Below are positions 48,129 through 57,206 of a stretch of 64,000 nt of DNA, one piece after another (the first letter of the stretch is position 1; each line of letters opens with the position of its first letter). The stretch lies in the NCBI GenBank assembly GCA_013911415.1, contig JACETI010000003.1, positions 160,001 through 224,000 of the forward strand, written 5' to 3'. The notes beneath the pieces were generated by a model that did not search any database, was not told the DNA's origin, and saw nothing but the letters and a program-made list of their open reading frames with translations. Made by a program: the position numbers and the translations under genes. The DNA comes from Legionella sp. GTDB taxonomy: Bacteria; Pseudomonadota; Gammaproteobacteria; Legionellales; Legionellaceae.

Positions 48129-48163
48129 TTTCCTTACTCTGCTCTCTCGGCAGAGTAAGGAAA
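48129..48163. other. Perfect 14-bp inverted repeat with 7-base loop
   Basis: TTTCCTTACTCTGC pairs perfectly with GCAGAGTAAGGAAA, between yqhA and the convergent-side end of the desaturase gene. Neither strand has a T-run after the stem, so it is not a classical intrinsic terminator. The rest of the 366-base gap 47848-48213 holds nothing recognised. Confidence 0.6.
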
Positions 48164-48213
48164 AACACTGGAAAAAAGAAGTGACAATATCACTAAGAAT
48201 AGACGATTAGTTT

Positions 48214-49401
48214 TTAGGGCATCGCTGCCGGTTTAGATACATATCCTTTTATTTGCAAAGCAAACTGACGTAGGGTTTCTAAACCCGACTCTTCAGCTTG
48301 CTTACACCATTGCTGTAAAGCCTCTACTAACTCTTTTTGAGACGTCGCTGTACGCTGCCAGACATTTTGTAAAGATTGACGGAAGCGATAAACTGTTTGT
48401 AACTGTTCATAGCTCGATAATAACGACTGTAATCGTGCGTTCGCTTTTTGTGAAAGTAACTCTTCCTGCAAACGCAACAAACGCCCTGCGCGAAGCGGCA
48501 AACGTTTGGTCTTAGTGATTGCCGACTGTTTCTTTTCTTGTTTTAAAATAGGACGGATAACTTGATTATAATAATGTGACATCACTTGGAAACGATTACC
48601 AATAACCGCTCTGACCGTCTCTAAATCAACATGTAGTTTATTTTTATCTCGAATTAACTGCGGCGGCAATTTCCGAACTTTAGCTAAACCTAACCAACAG
48701 AGACAGCGGATATATAACCAACCTATGTCGAATTCCCACCACTTGACTGAAAATTTGGCTGAAGAAGCGAACGTATGATGGTTATTGTGTAACTCTTCCC
48801 CTCCTATCCAAAAGCCCCAGGGAATAATATTTGTCGAGGCGTCGGCACATTCAAAATTACGATAACCACTATGGTGGCCTACCCCATTGATGACGCCAGC
48901 TGCATGCAACGGGATCCACATCATTTGAATCGCCCAAAGGGTAATACCAGGCAAGCCAAATAAAATGAGGTATAGCACAAACAATAAACTAATCCCTAAA
49001 GCAGAATATCGAGAATAAAGATTCCTCTCAATCCAATCATTGGGGGTACCATGAGCATATTTAGCAACCATTGCTTTGTCCTTAGCAGCCGAGCGGTATA
49101 GTTCCGCACCTTCTGCCAAGATTTTCTTTAAACCTTCAACTCGTGGGCTATGTGGATCTCCTTCCACATCAGTCATAGCATGATGCTTGCGGTGAATAGC
49201 TACCCATTCGGCAGTAACCATGCCCGTCGTCATCCATAACCAAAAACGAAAAAAATGGCTTACTATGGGGTGTAAATCTAAGGCCCGATGCGATTGACAT
49301 CGATGCAAATACAAGGTGACACCAGCAATTGTAATTTGCGTTAAGATAAGGGTAGCAACAACGTACCCCCACAATGAGAGGTTGAGAAGGCCAAATACCA
49401 T
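48214..49401 (-). CDS. Fatty acid delta-9 desaturase
   Basis: Integral membrane di-iron desaturase that introduces a cis double bond in acyl-CoA or acyl-lipid chains. The three histidine boxes are HRCQSH at 33-38, HRKHH at 70-74 and HNNHH near 207, with an extra conserved GVGHHSGY. Four hydrophobic segments are expected. The last 130 residues, after KWWEFDIGWLYIRCL, are a charged helical extension. GGAG lies eight bases before the ATG. It is divergent from the plsC-like gene, and both act on membrane lipid composition. Confidence 0.92.
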   Translation of the reverse strand: MVFGLLNLSLWGYVVATLILTQITIAGVTLYLHRCQSHRALDLHPIVSHFFRFWLWMTTGMVTAEWVAIHRKHHAMTDVEGDPHSPRVEGLKKILAEGAELYRSAAKDKAMVAKYAHGTPNDWIERNLYSRYSALGISLLFVLYLILFGLPGITLWAIQMMWIPLHAAGVINGVGHHSGYRNFECADASTNIIPWGFWIGGEELHNNHHTFASSAKFSVKWWEFDIGWLYIRCLCWLGLAKVRKLPPQLIRDKNKLHVDLETVRAVIGNRFQVMSHYYNQVIRPILKQEKKQSAITKTKRLPLRAGRLLRLQEELLSQKANARLQSLLSSYEQLQTVYRFRQSLQNVWQRTATSQKELVEALQQWCKQAEESGLETLRQFALQIKGYVSKPAAMP

Positions 49402-49536
49402 AAGTTACTCCGGGGGTAAGTGTTCAACGTACTCAGCAACGCTGATGGAACACAAACAAACAACCATGATTGATTATATACCATATTTGGCATATCATCA
49501 TTAAATAAAAAAAGATATAAACTTTTTAGAAGCAAA

Positions 49537-50265
49537 ATGCGCATTAAATATCATCTTCGTCTATTTTGGGTAGCTTTTTGGTCGATTTTTTTGACTTTAG
49601 GCATTTGTTTGCGCGCTATTTTTCGGCAATATCGTGGCAAAGTTACGCGTGCATGGGTCGACAAAACCATGCAAGAATGGACGGATCAAATTTTAAACCT
49701 TATTAAAGTTAACTATGTAGTGATCAATCCCCATCACGTCGCGCCTGAACCAAACAAACCTACCCTGCTGATGTGCAATCATACCAGCCTTTACGATATT
49801 CCATTGAGTTTTAAAGCATTTCCGAATGCTTCCATCCGGATGATTGCTAAACAAGAGCTTTCTAAAATTCCGTTCTTTGGTAAAGCAATGGTCGCTGCAG
49901 AATTTCCATTTGTGAACCGTAAAGACCGCAAAGAGGCCATTAAAAATTTAGCTGCTGCCAGAGCACTTATGGAAAGCGGGCTTGTGATGTGGATAGCTCC
50001 TGAGGGAACACGTTCACGAGATGGTAAATTAGCACCTTTTAAAAAAGGTGGTTTTATCACCGCGATTGAAGCACAAGCAACGATTATCCCTATTGGAATC
50101 CGCGGTGCTTATGAAATTTTACCTGCAAAAACAACGCAATTACAGACCAATCAGTCGGTTCAAATTTGTATTGGTGAGCCCATTGATGCTTCCGCTTACA
50201 GTTTAGCCAATAAAGAAGTTCTGATTGAGCGTGTTCACCAAGCTATGCAAGCGCTTGTCGAATAA
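49537..50265 (+). CDS. 1-acyl-sn-glycerol-3-phosphate acyltransferase (PlsC-like)
   Basis: Acylates lysophosphatidic acid to phosphatidic acid at the inner membrane. Motif I NHTSLYD (N81-D87) is the catalytic NHx4D; motif III PEGTRSRDGK and the FVNRKDRK block are also present. One N-terminal membrane segment (about 8-28) is seen. The 242-residue length is normal. It is a PlsC family member; the exact paralogue cannot be decided. Confidence 0.9.
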   Translation: MRIKYHLRLFWVAFWSIFLTLGICLRAIFRQYRGKVTRAWVDKTMQEWTDQILNLIKVNYVVINPHHVAPEPNKPTLLMCNHTSLYDIPLSFKAFPNASIRMIAKQELSKIPFFGKAMVAAEFPFVNRKDRKEAIKNLAAARALMESGLVMWIAPEGTRSRDGKLAPFKKGGFITAIEAQATIIPIGIRGAYEILPAKTTQLQTNQSVQICIGEPIDASAYSLANKEVLIERVHQAMQALVE

Positions 50266-50442
50266 CGGTTTCTAAAACTTATCCACGGTGATTCATTAAG
50301 TACTGCGTGCTGCCTTAGCAGGCAATTTTAAAACGTATTAGCCAGTACCTTGTCGCGCTCCACCTAAATTTTTGATAGGAAATGTTAATTTTATTTCGGA
50401 AGTTCCTTGCATCTTGCTATTTTAAAAAGCGCCGATTGAGCC

Positions 50443-50922
50443 TTATGTTTCCTGCTGTTTCTTTGACTTAAACGCTTCTAAAACAACAGAGGGAACAAAA
50501 GCAGCAATATCGCCGCCCAGAGTGGCAATTTCGCGCACAAGTGTCGAAGAAATCAATGCAACTTCATCCGTTGGCGTAAGAAATACGGTCTCAATTTGCG
50601 GGTTTAACCTTCGGTTTATACCAGCGAGTTGAAATTCGTATTCAAAGTCATTAAACCTTATCCCACGAATAATGACACGAGCTTGATGTTCAGTGGCACA
50701 ATGCACCAACAAACCTTGGAAATGGATAACTGAGACATTCGAGCAATCTTTTAAGCTCTCTTGAATCAAATTAACCCGTTCGTCAAGCGAAAAATAGGGT
50801 TTCTTCGATGAATTAGTAGTAACAGCTATTATCAGTTCAGGGAATAAATTGGAAGCTCTATGGATGATTTCTAAATGACCATTCGTAATGGGATCAAAGG
50901 TCCCAGGATAAATCGCCCTCAC
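50443..50922 (-). CDS. coaD: Phosphopantetheine adenylyltransferase
   Basis: Adenylates 4'-phosphopantetheine in coenzyme A synthesis. YPGTFDPITNGHLEII holds the TxGH-type nucleotidyltransferase motif, and RGIRFNDFEYEFQLAGINR and SSTLVREIATLGGD match the family closely. The 159-residue length is normal. The start is GTG at 50922 with AGGACGG upstream. Confidence 0.95.
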   Translation of the reverse strand: MRAIYPGTFDPITNGHLEIIHRASNLFPELIIAVTTNSSKKPYFSLDERVNLIQESLKDCSNVSVIHFQGLLVHCATEHQARVIIRGIRFNDFEYEFQLAGINRRLNPQIETVFLTPTDEVALISSTLVREIATLGGDIAAFVPSVVLEAFKSKKQQET

Positions 50923-51076
50923 TTGCCGTCCTACCCGATTACTTGCACCAAGCCTGAAAGCAGTCTAATCGATTCGTTCTCCAAAAACCATGCTAAACTT
51001 GGCCTTATAACCTTAAAATTTTATATGCCCGCAGCATTTCTCTACAGACCTTTACATGCACGATAAGGAATCGATT

Positions 51077-51724
51077 ATGCAAAGCATACCCAATCAAAAT
51101 ATGGACAAGGTTACGAATCATTATTACCTCTCGTTAGTATCACGCCCCCTAACAACCATAATAAGTTTTTGCTGCCTTATGATTGCTTTTTTTAGCATGC
51201 TGAGCGTTGTTCCTGCCGCCTACGCTGCCCGAGCTCTAAGCATTAGCACGTCAAGCGTGGGTTCTTGGCAAATGAGTGGTGCCATTGCGGCACGCAAGCA
51301 AAACCAAGGGTGGAATGCCAGTTTCAATTGGCAACAGCAAGGACCCAATCATTATCAAATTCGTCTAAACGGCCCTTTAGGAAATGGAGCCGTGCTGATT
51401 ACCAGGCAGGGTAATACGGTCACCTATCGAGACGGACCTAAACGATTAACAGGCACGAATGCAAGTACGATGCTTGAAAGACAAACCGGTGTACGGTTAC
51501 CGGTTAATTACCTTTATTATTGGGTAAGGGGTTTACCTGCACCTGGCCCCGTGCAATCTATTAAACGTGATAGCAACAACCACCTTTTATTTCTACGTCA
51601 AGCAGGCTATACCATTGAGTACTCTCAATATAAAACAATTAAGCAATTTCACCTGCCGACAAGAATGCGCGTACATAACAATCAAGTATTCCTTAAACTT
51701 GTCATTCGCCAATGGGGAATTTAG
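51077..51724 (+). CDS. lolB: LolB-like outer membrane lipoprotein receptor, apparently without lipobox
   Basis: Matches LolB, which receives lipoproteins from LolA and inserts them in the outer membrane. Conserved blocks: GSWQMSGAIAARKQNQGW, HYQIRLNGPLGNGAVLI, LPVNYLYYWVRGLPAPG and LKLVIRQW. The ATG at 51077 has AAGGA eight bases upstream. The signal sequence ends PAAYA-AR, a signal peptidase I site, and no L-x-[GA]-C lipobox is visible, so the protein may be periplasmic instead of lipidated. tRNA-Gln and prs follow, as in related genomes, but ispE, often in between, is missing. Confidence 0.87.
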   Translation: MQSIPNQNMDKVTNHYYLSLVSRPLTTIISFCCLMIAFFSMLSVVPAAYAARALSISTSSVGSWQMSGAIAARKQNQGWNASFNWQQQGPNHYQIRLNGPLGNGAVLITRQGNTVTYRDGPKRLTGTNASTMLERQTGVRLPVNYLYYWVRGLPAPGPVQSIKRDSNNHLLFLRQAGYTIEYSQYKTIKQFHLPTRMRVHNNQVFLKLVIRQWGI

Positions 51725-51831
51725 TGCAAAAATTATTTGACATAAGGAAAATTAATTTGCAAAATAGTGGCCTATGAAGTTTTCCAAAGTTGCTCAGTTA
51801 AAATTGACAACAGTCGATGCAATCTAATTAA

Positions 51832-51906
51832 TGGGGTGTCGCCAAGCGGTAAGGCACAGGGTTTTGATCCCTGCATACCTAGGTTCGAATCCTAGCACCC
51901 CAGCCA
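51832..51906 (+). tRNA. tRNA-Gln (TTG)
   Basis: A 75-base tRNA with encoded CCA. The acceptor TGGGGTG/CACCCCA, D-arm GCCAAGCGGTAAGGC and T-arm CTAGG-TTCGAAT-CCTAG are all regular, and the anticodon TTG lies in TTTTGAT. It lies just upstream of prs, a conserved position. Confidence 0.97.
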
Positions 51907-51947
51907 AATACTCACTAATCATTAATTAAAGAACGAGCTATATACTT

Positions 51948-52898
51948 ATGTCAGCAATGATGATCTTTACAGGCAACGCTAACCCTGAATTAGGCCTTAA
52001 GATCGCAGCCCACCTCAACATTCCGGTAGGTAAAGCCACGGTAGGTACCTTTAGTGATGGTGAAACGCTAGTAGAAATACTAGAAAATGTTCGTGGTCGC
52101 GATGTATTTATTATCCAACCCACTTGCGCTCCAGCAAACAATAATTTAATGGAGTTGCTAACCATGGCGGACGCTTTACGTCGATCCTCTGCTGGACGAA
52201 TTACCGCCGTTGTACCCTACTATGGTTATGCGCGGCAAGATCGCCGGGTCCGTTCTGCACGTGTGCCTATCACAGCAAAAGTTGTTGCAGATATGATGGC
52301 GAGTGTTGGTATTTGTCGGGTTCTCACGGTTGATCTTCATGCTGATCAAATCCAAGGCTTTTTCTACATGCCTGTGGACAACGTTTATTCGACTTCTGTT
52401 TTACTGCAAGATATTAAGCAGCAGAATATGCCGAATCTAATGGTCATTTCTCCTGACGTTGGTGGTGTTGTGCGCGCGCGCGCTATCGCCAAATTGTTAA
52501 ACGATGCAGAACTATCCATTATCGACAAACGTCGTAGTGGGCCGAATAAATCAGAAGTGATGCATATTATTGGCGAGCCAAGCGGTCATAACTGTATCAT
52601 CATTGACGACATCGTTGATACTGCAGGAACCCTTTGCACTGCGGCACAACAGCTGAAAGAAAATGGTGCAACAAGTGTACGTGCCTATATTACACATCCA
52701 GTTTTATCCGGTAAAGCCGTTGAGAATATCATGCACTCTGCAATGGATGAAATTGTAGTAACAGACACTATCCCCTTGCAACCAGCTGCACAAGCTTGCC
52801 CTAAAATTCGAGTTGTTAGCTTAGCAAGCATGCTTGCACAAGCCATCAAGCGCATTAATGGAGAAGAATCCATTAGCTCTATGTATTCTGAACACTAA
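51948..52898 (+). CDS. prs: Ribose-phosphate pyrophosphokinase
   Basis: Makes PRPP from ribose 5-phosphate and ATP for nucleotide, His and Trp synthesis. Motifs are [10 protein letters not shown], the flexible loop [34 protein letters not shown], and the PRPP loop [13 protein letters not shown]. The 316-residue length is normal. A good intrinsic terminator follows immediately, and neither rplY nor pth follows as in many relatives. Confidence 0.97.
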   Translation: MSAMMIFTGNANPELGLKIAAHLNIPVGKATVGTFSDGETLVEILENVRGRDVFIIQPTCAPANNNLMELLTMADALRRSSAGRITAVVPYYGYARQDRRVRSARVPITAKVVADMMASVGICRVLTVDLHADQIQGFFYMPVDNVYSTSVLLQDIKQQNMPNLMVISPDVGGVVRARAIAKLLNDAELSIIDKRRSGPNKSEVMHIIGEPSGHNCIIIDDIVDTAGTLCTAAQQLKENGATSVRAYITHPVLSGKAVENIMHSAMDEIVVTDTIPLQPAAQACPKIRVVSLASMLAQAIKRINGEESISSMYSEH

Positions 52899-52905
52899 GA
52901 CAATT

Positions 52906-52933
52906 AAAAAGCCACCTATATAGTTGGCTTTTT
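52906..52933 (+). terminator. Intrinsic terminator of prs
   Basis: AAAAAGCCA pairs with TGGCTTTTT around a ten-base loop, starting seven bases after the prs stop, and ends in TTTTT. Confidence 0.85.
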
Positions 52934-52984
52934 AATAACCTCATTCATCGTATCAATGATGGATTAACCCACGTTCCATTAATT

Positions 52985-53162
52985 GATAGGAGCAGCGACT
53001 TGATCGTTTCTTGCTTCTTGGGTTACTTCTTCTTCCTTTCGCTGACGCTGACCACCAAATAAACCTAAACCTTGGCTTATTAACAATCCAGCTGCCACTA
53101 ACGCTGTCTTGCCAGTTCATCAGAAACAGCAACAACATTGCAAAAGTTTTTATTTCGGCCAT
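52985..53162 (-). pseudogene. Possible degenerate small membrane protein gene
   Basis: In the 375-base gap between prs and fis the minus strand codes, in one frame, for ALVAAGLLISQGLGLFGG, then a charged tail with KEEEVTQEARNDQ and a stop near 52983. Upstream the frame is closed at once, while neighbouring frames stay open (MAEIKTFAMLLLFLMN). An indel near 53110 would join them. No ribosome site is visible. Weak evidence. Confidence 0.25.
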
Positions 53163-53174
53163 CGATGGTATTTA

Positions 53175-53226
53175 TAAACAAAAAAACCTCTAGAAAACAA
53201 ACCAAATGGTATTTTGTCTAGAGGCT
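53175..53226 (-). terminator. Intrinsic terminator of fis
   Basis: Read on the minus strand, CCTCTAGA (53217-53224) and TCTAGAGG (53187-53194) form the base of a longer imperfect stem, followed by TTTTTTTGTTT. It lies about 50 bases after the fis stop. Confidence 0.85.
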
Positions 53227-53273
53227 TTCATAGTCTGCAGTCGTTAATAGACTGACGTGTGGTAGTATATCTT

Positions 53274-53558
53274 TTAGTCGCGGGAACCCACATATTTATC
53301 ATCAAAATAATGGCGGAGCTTTGTTCTTAACGTGCCTCTGCTGATACCAAGCATCAACGCAGCGCGAGACTGATTGTACTTACAATGTTCCATGACGGCA
53401 CGAAAGAGAGGGATTTCAATCTCTTCTAGCACTAGCTTGTAAAGCTCAACTGGCTCACCGCCTTTCAATTCTGAAAAATATTGCTGCACGGATTGCATGA
53501 CGCTTTCTGCTAATGAGATCGATGTAGATACAGTCTCCACATCATGAGTTGTTGTCAT
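53274..53558 (-). CDS. fis: Fis-type nucleoid-associated DNA-binding protein
   Basis: A 94-residue protein matching Fis: beta-hairpin arm region, then the core VMQSVQQYFSELKGG...LYKLVLEEIEIPL and the C-terminal helix-turn-helix NQSRAALMLGISRGTLRTKLRHY. Fis bends DNA, activates rRNA promoters and shapes the nucleoid. AAGGAG is nine bases before the ATG. It is not linked to dusB, its partner in enteric bacteria. Confidence 0.93.
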   Translation of the reverse strand: MTTTHDVETVSTSISLAESVMQSVQQYFSELKGGEPVELYKLVLEEIEIPLFRAVMEHCKYNQSRAALMLGISRGTLRTKLRHYFDDKYVGSRD

Positions 53559-53655
53559 GGATATTGTCTCCTTTTAAATTCAGCATCGTAGCAAATTACA
53601 TTAAATTGCACAAGTATCGATTATTCGAGAAAGTATTTAGGAATGAGGGCGGGAA

Positions 53656-53691
53656 AACCTTTGATGCCTGAGTGGGCAAGCATCAAAGGTT
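53656..53691 (-). terminator. Hairpin, possible terminator of the DUF945 gene
   Basis: A perfect 12-bp stem, AACCTTTGATGC with GCATCAAAGGTT, and a 12-base loop lie about 65 bases after the DUF945 stop. On the minus strand only TTTT follows, so termination would be weak. Confidence 0.5.
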
Positions 53692-53754
53692 ACGCGGCTA
53701 CAAAAAGATTAACCGATGTTATTACTCGTTACCAGTATAATTCCCTTAACCTTT

Positions 53755-55224
53755 TTAAAATTTCATCATCTCTGGATCAAAGGGCTTGCCATTTATCGTG
53801 AAATTGCCTTGGGTTAAAGTTGCTTCAAGCACGTAGTTTGATCCGACTGGTTTTAACATACCATTTTGCACCAGTGTCGCCAATTGAGCATCAGCAAGGC
53901 TGTTGACTTGTTGAGTTAGATCGGTAGATTTAGCAGCCACTCGTGCATTTTCATCAGGATCAACGCTTGGCTCCATCGCAGGCATCATAGTCTTAGTATC
54001 AGAACCTTGAGGCGCCATCATTTTTTCTTGAATGGAACTAACTACCCACTGACGCATCACTGCAGCAGGTATGGTTAATTTACCATTTCCTTGAATTTTT
54101 TTAGTAAATTCAACCAGGTTATTCATTGCATCTTTAGGTAAGGCGATATGCAAATTACCTTGAACAGGACCCTCTGGCATCGTAAACATAAATTCCTTCA
54201 CGTTTAATTCAGCACCTTGACCAAATAATTGTGAAAGCGGTGCAATCATAGAAAGCATTGCTGTTTTTCGTTGAACTTCTGAACCTTGTTGCGCTAAATT
54301 CATCTTTTCATTGAGTTGAGTTAAGGCTTCCGCATTCAAATTACTCACCGTAAGATCAAGCTTACCTTCGCCATAGTGTTTATTTTCCAGCCCTAAACCT
54401 TTGAGTGTCAATTTCAGCTTAGTATTAAATAATCCTGCTTGGATATCCGCATCAGAATCCATATAAAAATCGTCAAGCGATAATAGGTGTTTGTTTCCTT
54501 CAGTAATTTTTAAGCTAGGCACAAAGGCATTGACATTCCCTAAAAATAAACCTTGAGGCGTGCGATGCAGGTCGTACCGTATTTTAGCTTTTTCGCCTTG
54601 TAATTTCGCTTGATCCACGCTCGCACTCGTTCCTTGTAAATTGAGCACGCCTTTCACATGATTTAAGTTTGAGGAAATCTTGGTGGTCGCTTTACCACCC
54701 ATCCACTCAAAATGTTTGTTACCTTCTTTTGTCGTCAGGTTAAAGGCTGGCAAATTTGCTCGTAACCGGGCAGTACCGAAATAATTCAAAAAGAAATCGA
54801 CAAATAACTGAGGTTCTACCGATGCATCTGAAAAAACTTGCTTGAAGGATGCAATGTATTCTTGAGGTAGAGTGACAACTGTTTGCAAAGCGCCTAAACC
54901 AAATTGCAGTTTACCTTTTGAAAACATCATCGGGCCATGATGAATTCTAGCTGCCAAAGGAAAATTTAAATCCTTAGCGGGGATAATTTGAATTTGATCA
55001 TTGGTTTTAATAGTTTGAGCAGGAATATGCAGTTGCCAATTAAATAAGGCATCCGAACTGAACCAACCACGTTGATAACGATTTACCTGAATATTTACAC
55101 CATTTGCCTGACGCAATACATTAATTTCTTCTCTTAATTTGCGTTCAGTAAGATATCCCATCCCATCATAAGCACCAAGGACTATGATTAAAACAAGTGC
55201 CACTAATCCTATCACTTTTTTCAT
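53755..55224 (-). CDS. DUF945 (YdgA-like) family protein
   Basis: A 489-residue protein anchored or exported by an N-terminal hydrophobic segment (GLVALVLIIVLGAYDGMGYL). The following VNIQVNRYQRGWFSSDA block is the DUF945/YdgA hallmark. The remainder is beta-rich, with AsmA-like low-similarity segments, and ends in a QGNFTINGKPF motif typical of the family. It probably acts in the periplasm; function unknown. AAGGA lies five bases before the ATG. Confidence 0.88.
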   Translation of the reverse strand: MKKVIGLVALVLIIVLGAYDGMGYLTERKLREEINVLRQANGVNIQVNRYQRGWFSSDALFNWQLHIPAQTIKTNDQIQIIPAKDLNFPLAARIHHGPMMFSKGKLQFGLGALQTVVTLPQEYIASFKQVFSDASVEPQLFVDFFLNYFGTARLRANLPAFNLTTKEGNKHFEWMGGKATTKISSNLNHVKGVLNLQGTSASVDQAKLQGEKAKIRYDLHRTPQGLFLGNVNAFVPSLKITEGNKHLLSLDDFYMDSDADIQAGLFNTKLKLTLKGLGLENKHYGEGKLDLTVSNLNAEALTQLNEKMNLAQQGSEVQRKTAMLSMIAPLSQLFGQGAELNVKEFMFTMPEGPVQGNLHIALPKDAMNNLVEFTKKIQGNGKLTIPAAVMRQWVVSSIQEKMMAPQGSDTKTMMPAMEPSVDPDENARVAAKSTDLTQQVNSLADAQLATLVQNGMLKPVGSNYVLEATLTQGNFTINGKPFDPEMMKF

Positions 55225-55287
55225 ATTTATCCTTCAAGAAATCTGAAACCTTTTGTGCGCTTAGCTTAGCATGACTGCCAGATGTCG

Positions 55288-55551
55288 TCACTGCTTTCGT
55301 AAAGCGTGCTGCTTTAATATAACACGCAGGTAAGCTGGCGGTTCAAACCAAGGATCCTCACCATAGAACCCTGACCACCAACCATCAAGCCAAAAATCGA
55401 AGGATTTTGTTCCTTGTGAAAAAGGATTTGTCAGTTCATTTAATCCCGTTAAAGCGGCTTCATATCCACTTAAGTAACATTCCTCAAGATCGGGATACTG
55501 CAGATGGAAATGGAATTTAATTTCTGGCAGTAATTCATTTAGCTTGTTCAT
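55288..55551 (-). CDS. Ribosome modulation factor-like small protein
   Basis: An 87-residue protein with the spacing of ribosome modulation factor: SGYEAALTGLNELTNPF followed by FWLDGWWSGFYG, compared with GYxAG-x6-8-NPY ... W-x2-GW-x2-G in RMF, which dimerises ribosomes in stationary phase. It is longer than E. coli RMF (55) at both ends and more acidic, so it could be a divergent relative with another role. GAGGGG lies five bases before the ATG. It sits between the DUF945 gene and pdxH. Confidence 0.5.
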   Translation of the reverse strand: MNKLNELLPEIKFHFHLQYPDLEECYLSGYEAALTGLNELTNPFSQGTKSFDFWLDGWWSGFYGEDPWFEPPAYLRVILKQHALRKQ

Positions 55552-55633
55552 AACTACCCCTCAACTGAACGCTTTAGCCATCTCATTGTGATGTCTAACG
55601 AGTACAGAATTTAAGATAGCTTTAAGAATGCAT

Positions 55634-56293
55634 TTATGGTGCCAAACGACAGTATTGCCATCGTTCTGCAATGTATTGATAGAGGATGCGATCATGTAGA
55701 CGATTGTCTCGGCCTTGCCAGAATTCGATCGCTTTAGGATGTACGCGATACCCTCCCCAGTATTCGGGACAACTAAGCGGTTGATTGGGGTGCGTTACCT
55801 TAAACTGAGCAACCGCATTCTCCAAGGTGTTTCTACTGTCAATGCGATGACTTTGCGGGGAAATAATCGCTGCAATCTGGCTTTCTTTTGGGCGAGAGAT
55901 AAAATAGGTTTCAGATTCTGTTTGACTTGTACGCGACACTTCTCCGCGTATGCGTACTTGTCGAGCCATGGTTGGCCAATAAAAATTTAAAGCGATATTC
56001 GGTGATTGTGTTAATTGCGCAGCTTTACTGCTTTCGTAATTGGTGTAAAAAAGAAATGTATCGTTTTCAATTCCTTTCAAGAGCACCACTCGTGAATCCG
56101 GACATCCTTCTGCATCAACGGTTGAAACAACCATTGCTGTTGGATCGCTGATTTCTGAGGCTAAGACATCTTCAAACCAACGTTTAAACTGCACAAAAGG
56201 AGACACTGGAAGTGCTTCTTCGGTCAGGGCCTTCGTTCCGTATTCTCGACGAAGCCCTGATAAAGTTTGCCATTTTTCCATAAGCGATGCCAC
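55634..56293 (-). CDS. pdxH: Pyridoxamine 5'-phosphate oxidase
   Basis: FMN oxidase that makes pyridoxal 5'-phosphate. Motifs: SRVVLLKGIENDTFLFYTNYESSKAAQL, VRIRGEVSR, and the C-terminal PEYWGGYRVHPKAIEFWQGRDNRLHDR with the PdxH signature. The 219-residue length is normal. Start is GTG at 56293 or ATG at 56281; neither has a clear ribosome site. It begins 29 bases after sucD and may be cotranscribed. Confidence 0.95.
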   Translation of the reverse strand: MASLMEKWQTLSGLRREYGTKALTEEALPVSPFVQFKRWFEDVLASEISDPTAMVVSTVDAEGCPDSRVVLLKGIENDTFLFYTNYESSKAAQLTQSPNIALNFYWPTMARQVRIRGEVSRTSQTESETYFISRPKESQIAAIISPQSHRIDSRNTLENAVAQFKVTHPNQPLSCPEYWGGYRVHPKAIEFWQGRDNRLHDRILYQYIAERWQYCRLAP

Positions 56294-56322
56294 AGAAAAT
56301 AGAGAATAATAAACAGGTTATA

Positions 56323-57198
56323 CTACCAGCCGGTTACTTCAGCCATAGCCTGACCTAAGTCAGCCGGTGAATGCACCACTCTCACGCCTGCAGATTCTAA
56401 GGCTGCAAATTTTTCACTTGCCGTACCTTTGCCGCCTGCAATAATTGCCCCTGCATGCCCCATGCGCTTGCCAGGAGGAGCAGTTACTCCGGCAATGTAA
56501 GAGACAACAGGTTTTGTCACATGCGATTTAATAAAATCTGCCGCTTCTTCTTCGGCTGATCCACCGATTTCACCGACTAAAATAATTGCTTCAGTACTTG
56601 GGTCAGCTTGGAATAAAGCTAATACGTCGATAAAACTCATTCCTGGAATTGGATCACCGCCAATTCCTACACAAGTACTTTGACCAAAACCTCTATCAGT
56701 CATTTGTTTAACAGCTTCGTAGGTCAGTGTTCCTGATCGAGAAACAATACCTACTTTTCCAGGCTGATGGATAAATCCCGGCATAATACCGATTTTACAA
56801 GCACCGGGTGTAATAATGCCTGGGCAGTTTGGGCCGATCAGCTTACTTTGGGTATTATTTTTTAAATAAACATTCACTTCCAGCATATCTAAAACCGGCA
56901 CGCCTTCGGTGATGCACACAATCAGTGGAATACCTGCTTCGGCTGCTTCGAGAATTGAATCTTTACAGAAAGGAGCTGGTACGTAAATAACCGTTGCATC
57001 TGCTCCTGTTTCTTCACGTGCTTCGCGCACCGTGTTGAAGACGGGTAGACCTAAATGTGTTTGACCGCCCTTTCCTGGTGTAACCCCACCAACCATTTGT
57101 GTTCCATATTTAATGGCTTCTTCTGAATGAAAGGTACCTTGTTTGCCAGTAAAGCCCTGACAAATAACTTTTGTTGATTCATTAACTAAAATACTCAT
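56323..57198 (-). CDS. sucD: Succinyl-CoA ligase, alpha subunit
   Basis: With SucC converts succinyl-CoA to succinate with substrate-level phosphorylation. CoA-binding [15 protein letters not shown] at the N-terminus, the SRSGTLTYE motif, and the phosphohistidine loop [14 protein letters not shown] are present. The 291-residue length is normal. It starts eight bases after sucC with AAGGCGAG upstream. Confidence 0.97.
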   Translation of the reverse strand: MSILVNESTKVICQGFTGKQGTFHSEEAIKYGTQMVGGVTPGKGGQTHLGLPVFNTVREAREETGADATVIYVPAPFCKDSILEAAEAGIPLIVCITEGVPVLDMLEVNVYLKNNTQSKLIGPNCPGIITPGACKIGIMPGFIHQPGKVGIVSRSGTLTYEAVKQMTDRGFGQSTCVGIGGDPIPGMSFIDVLALFQADPSTEAIILVGEIGGSAEEEAADFIKSHVTKPVVSYIAGVTAPPGKRMGHAGAIIAGGKGTASEKFAALESAGVRVVHSPADLGQAMAEVTGW

Positions 57199-57206
57199 GA
57201 CTCGCC

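Noticed and set aside
51737-51830. TTGACA boxes before tRNA-Gln as its promoter
   Set aside because: Two TTGACA matches exist (51737 and 51804), but neither has a good -10 box at 16-18 bases, so no promoter was called.
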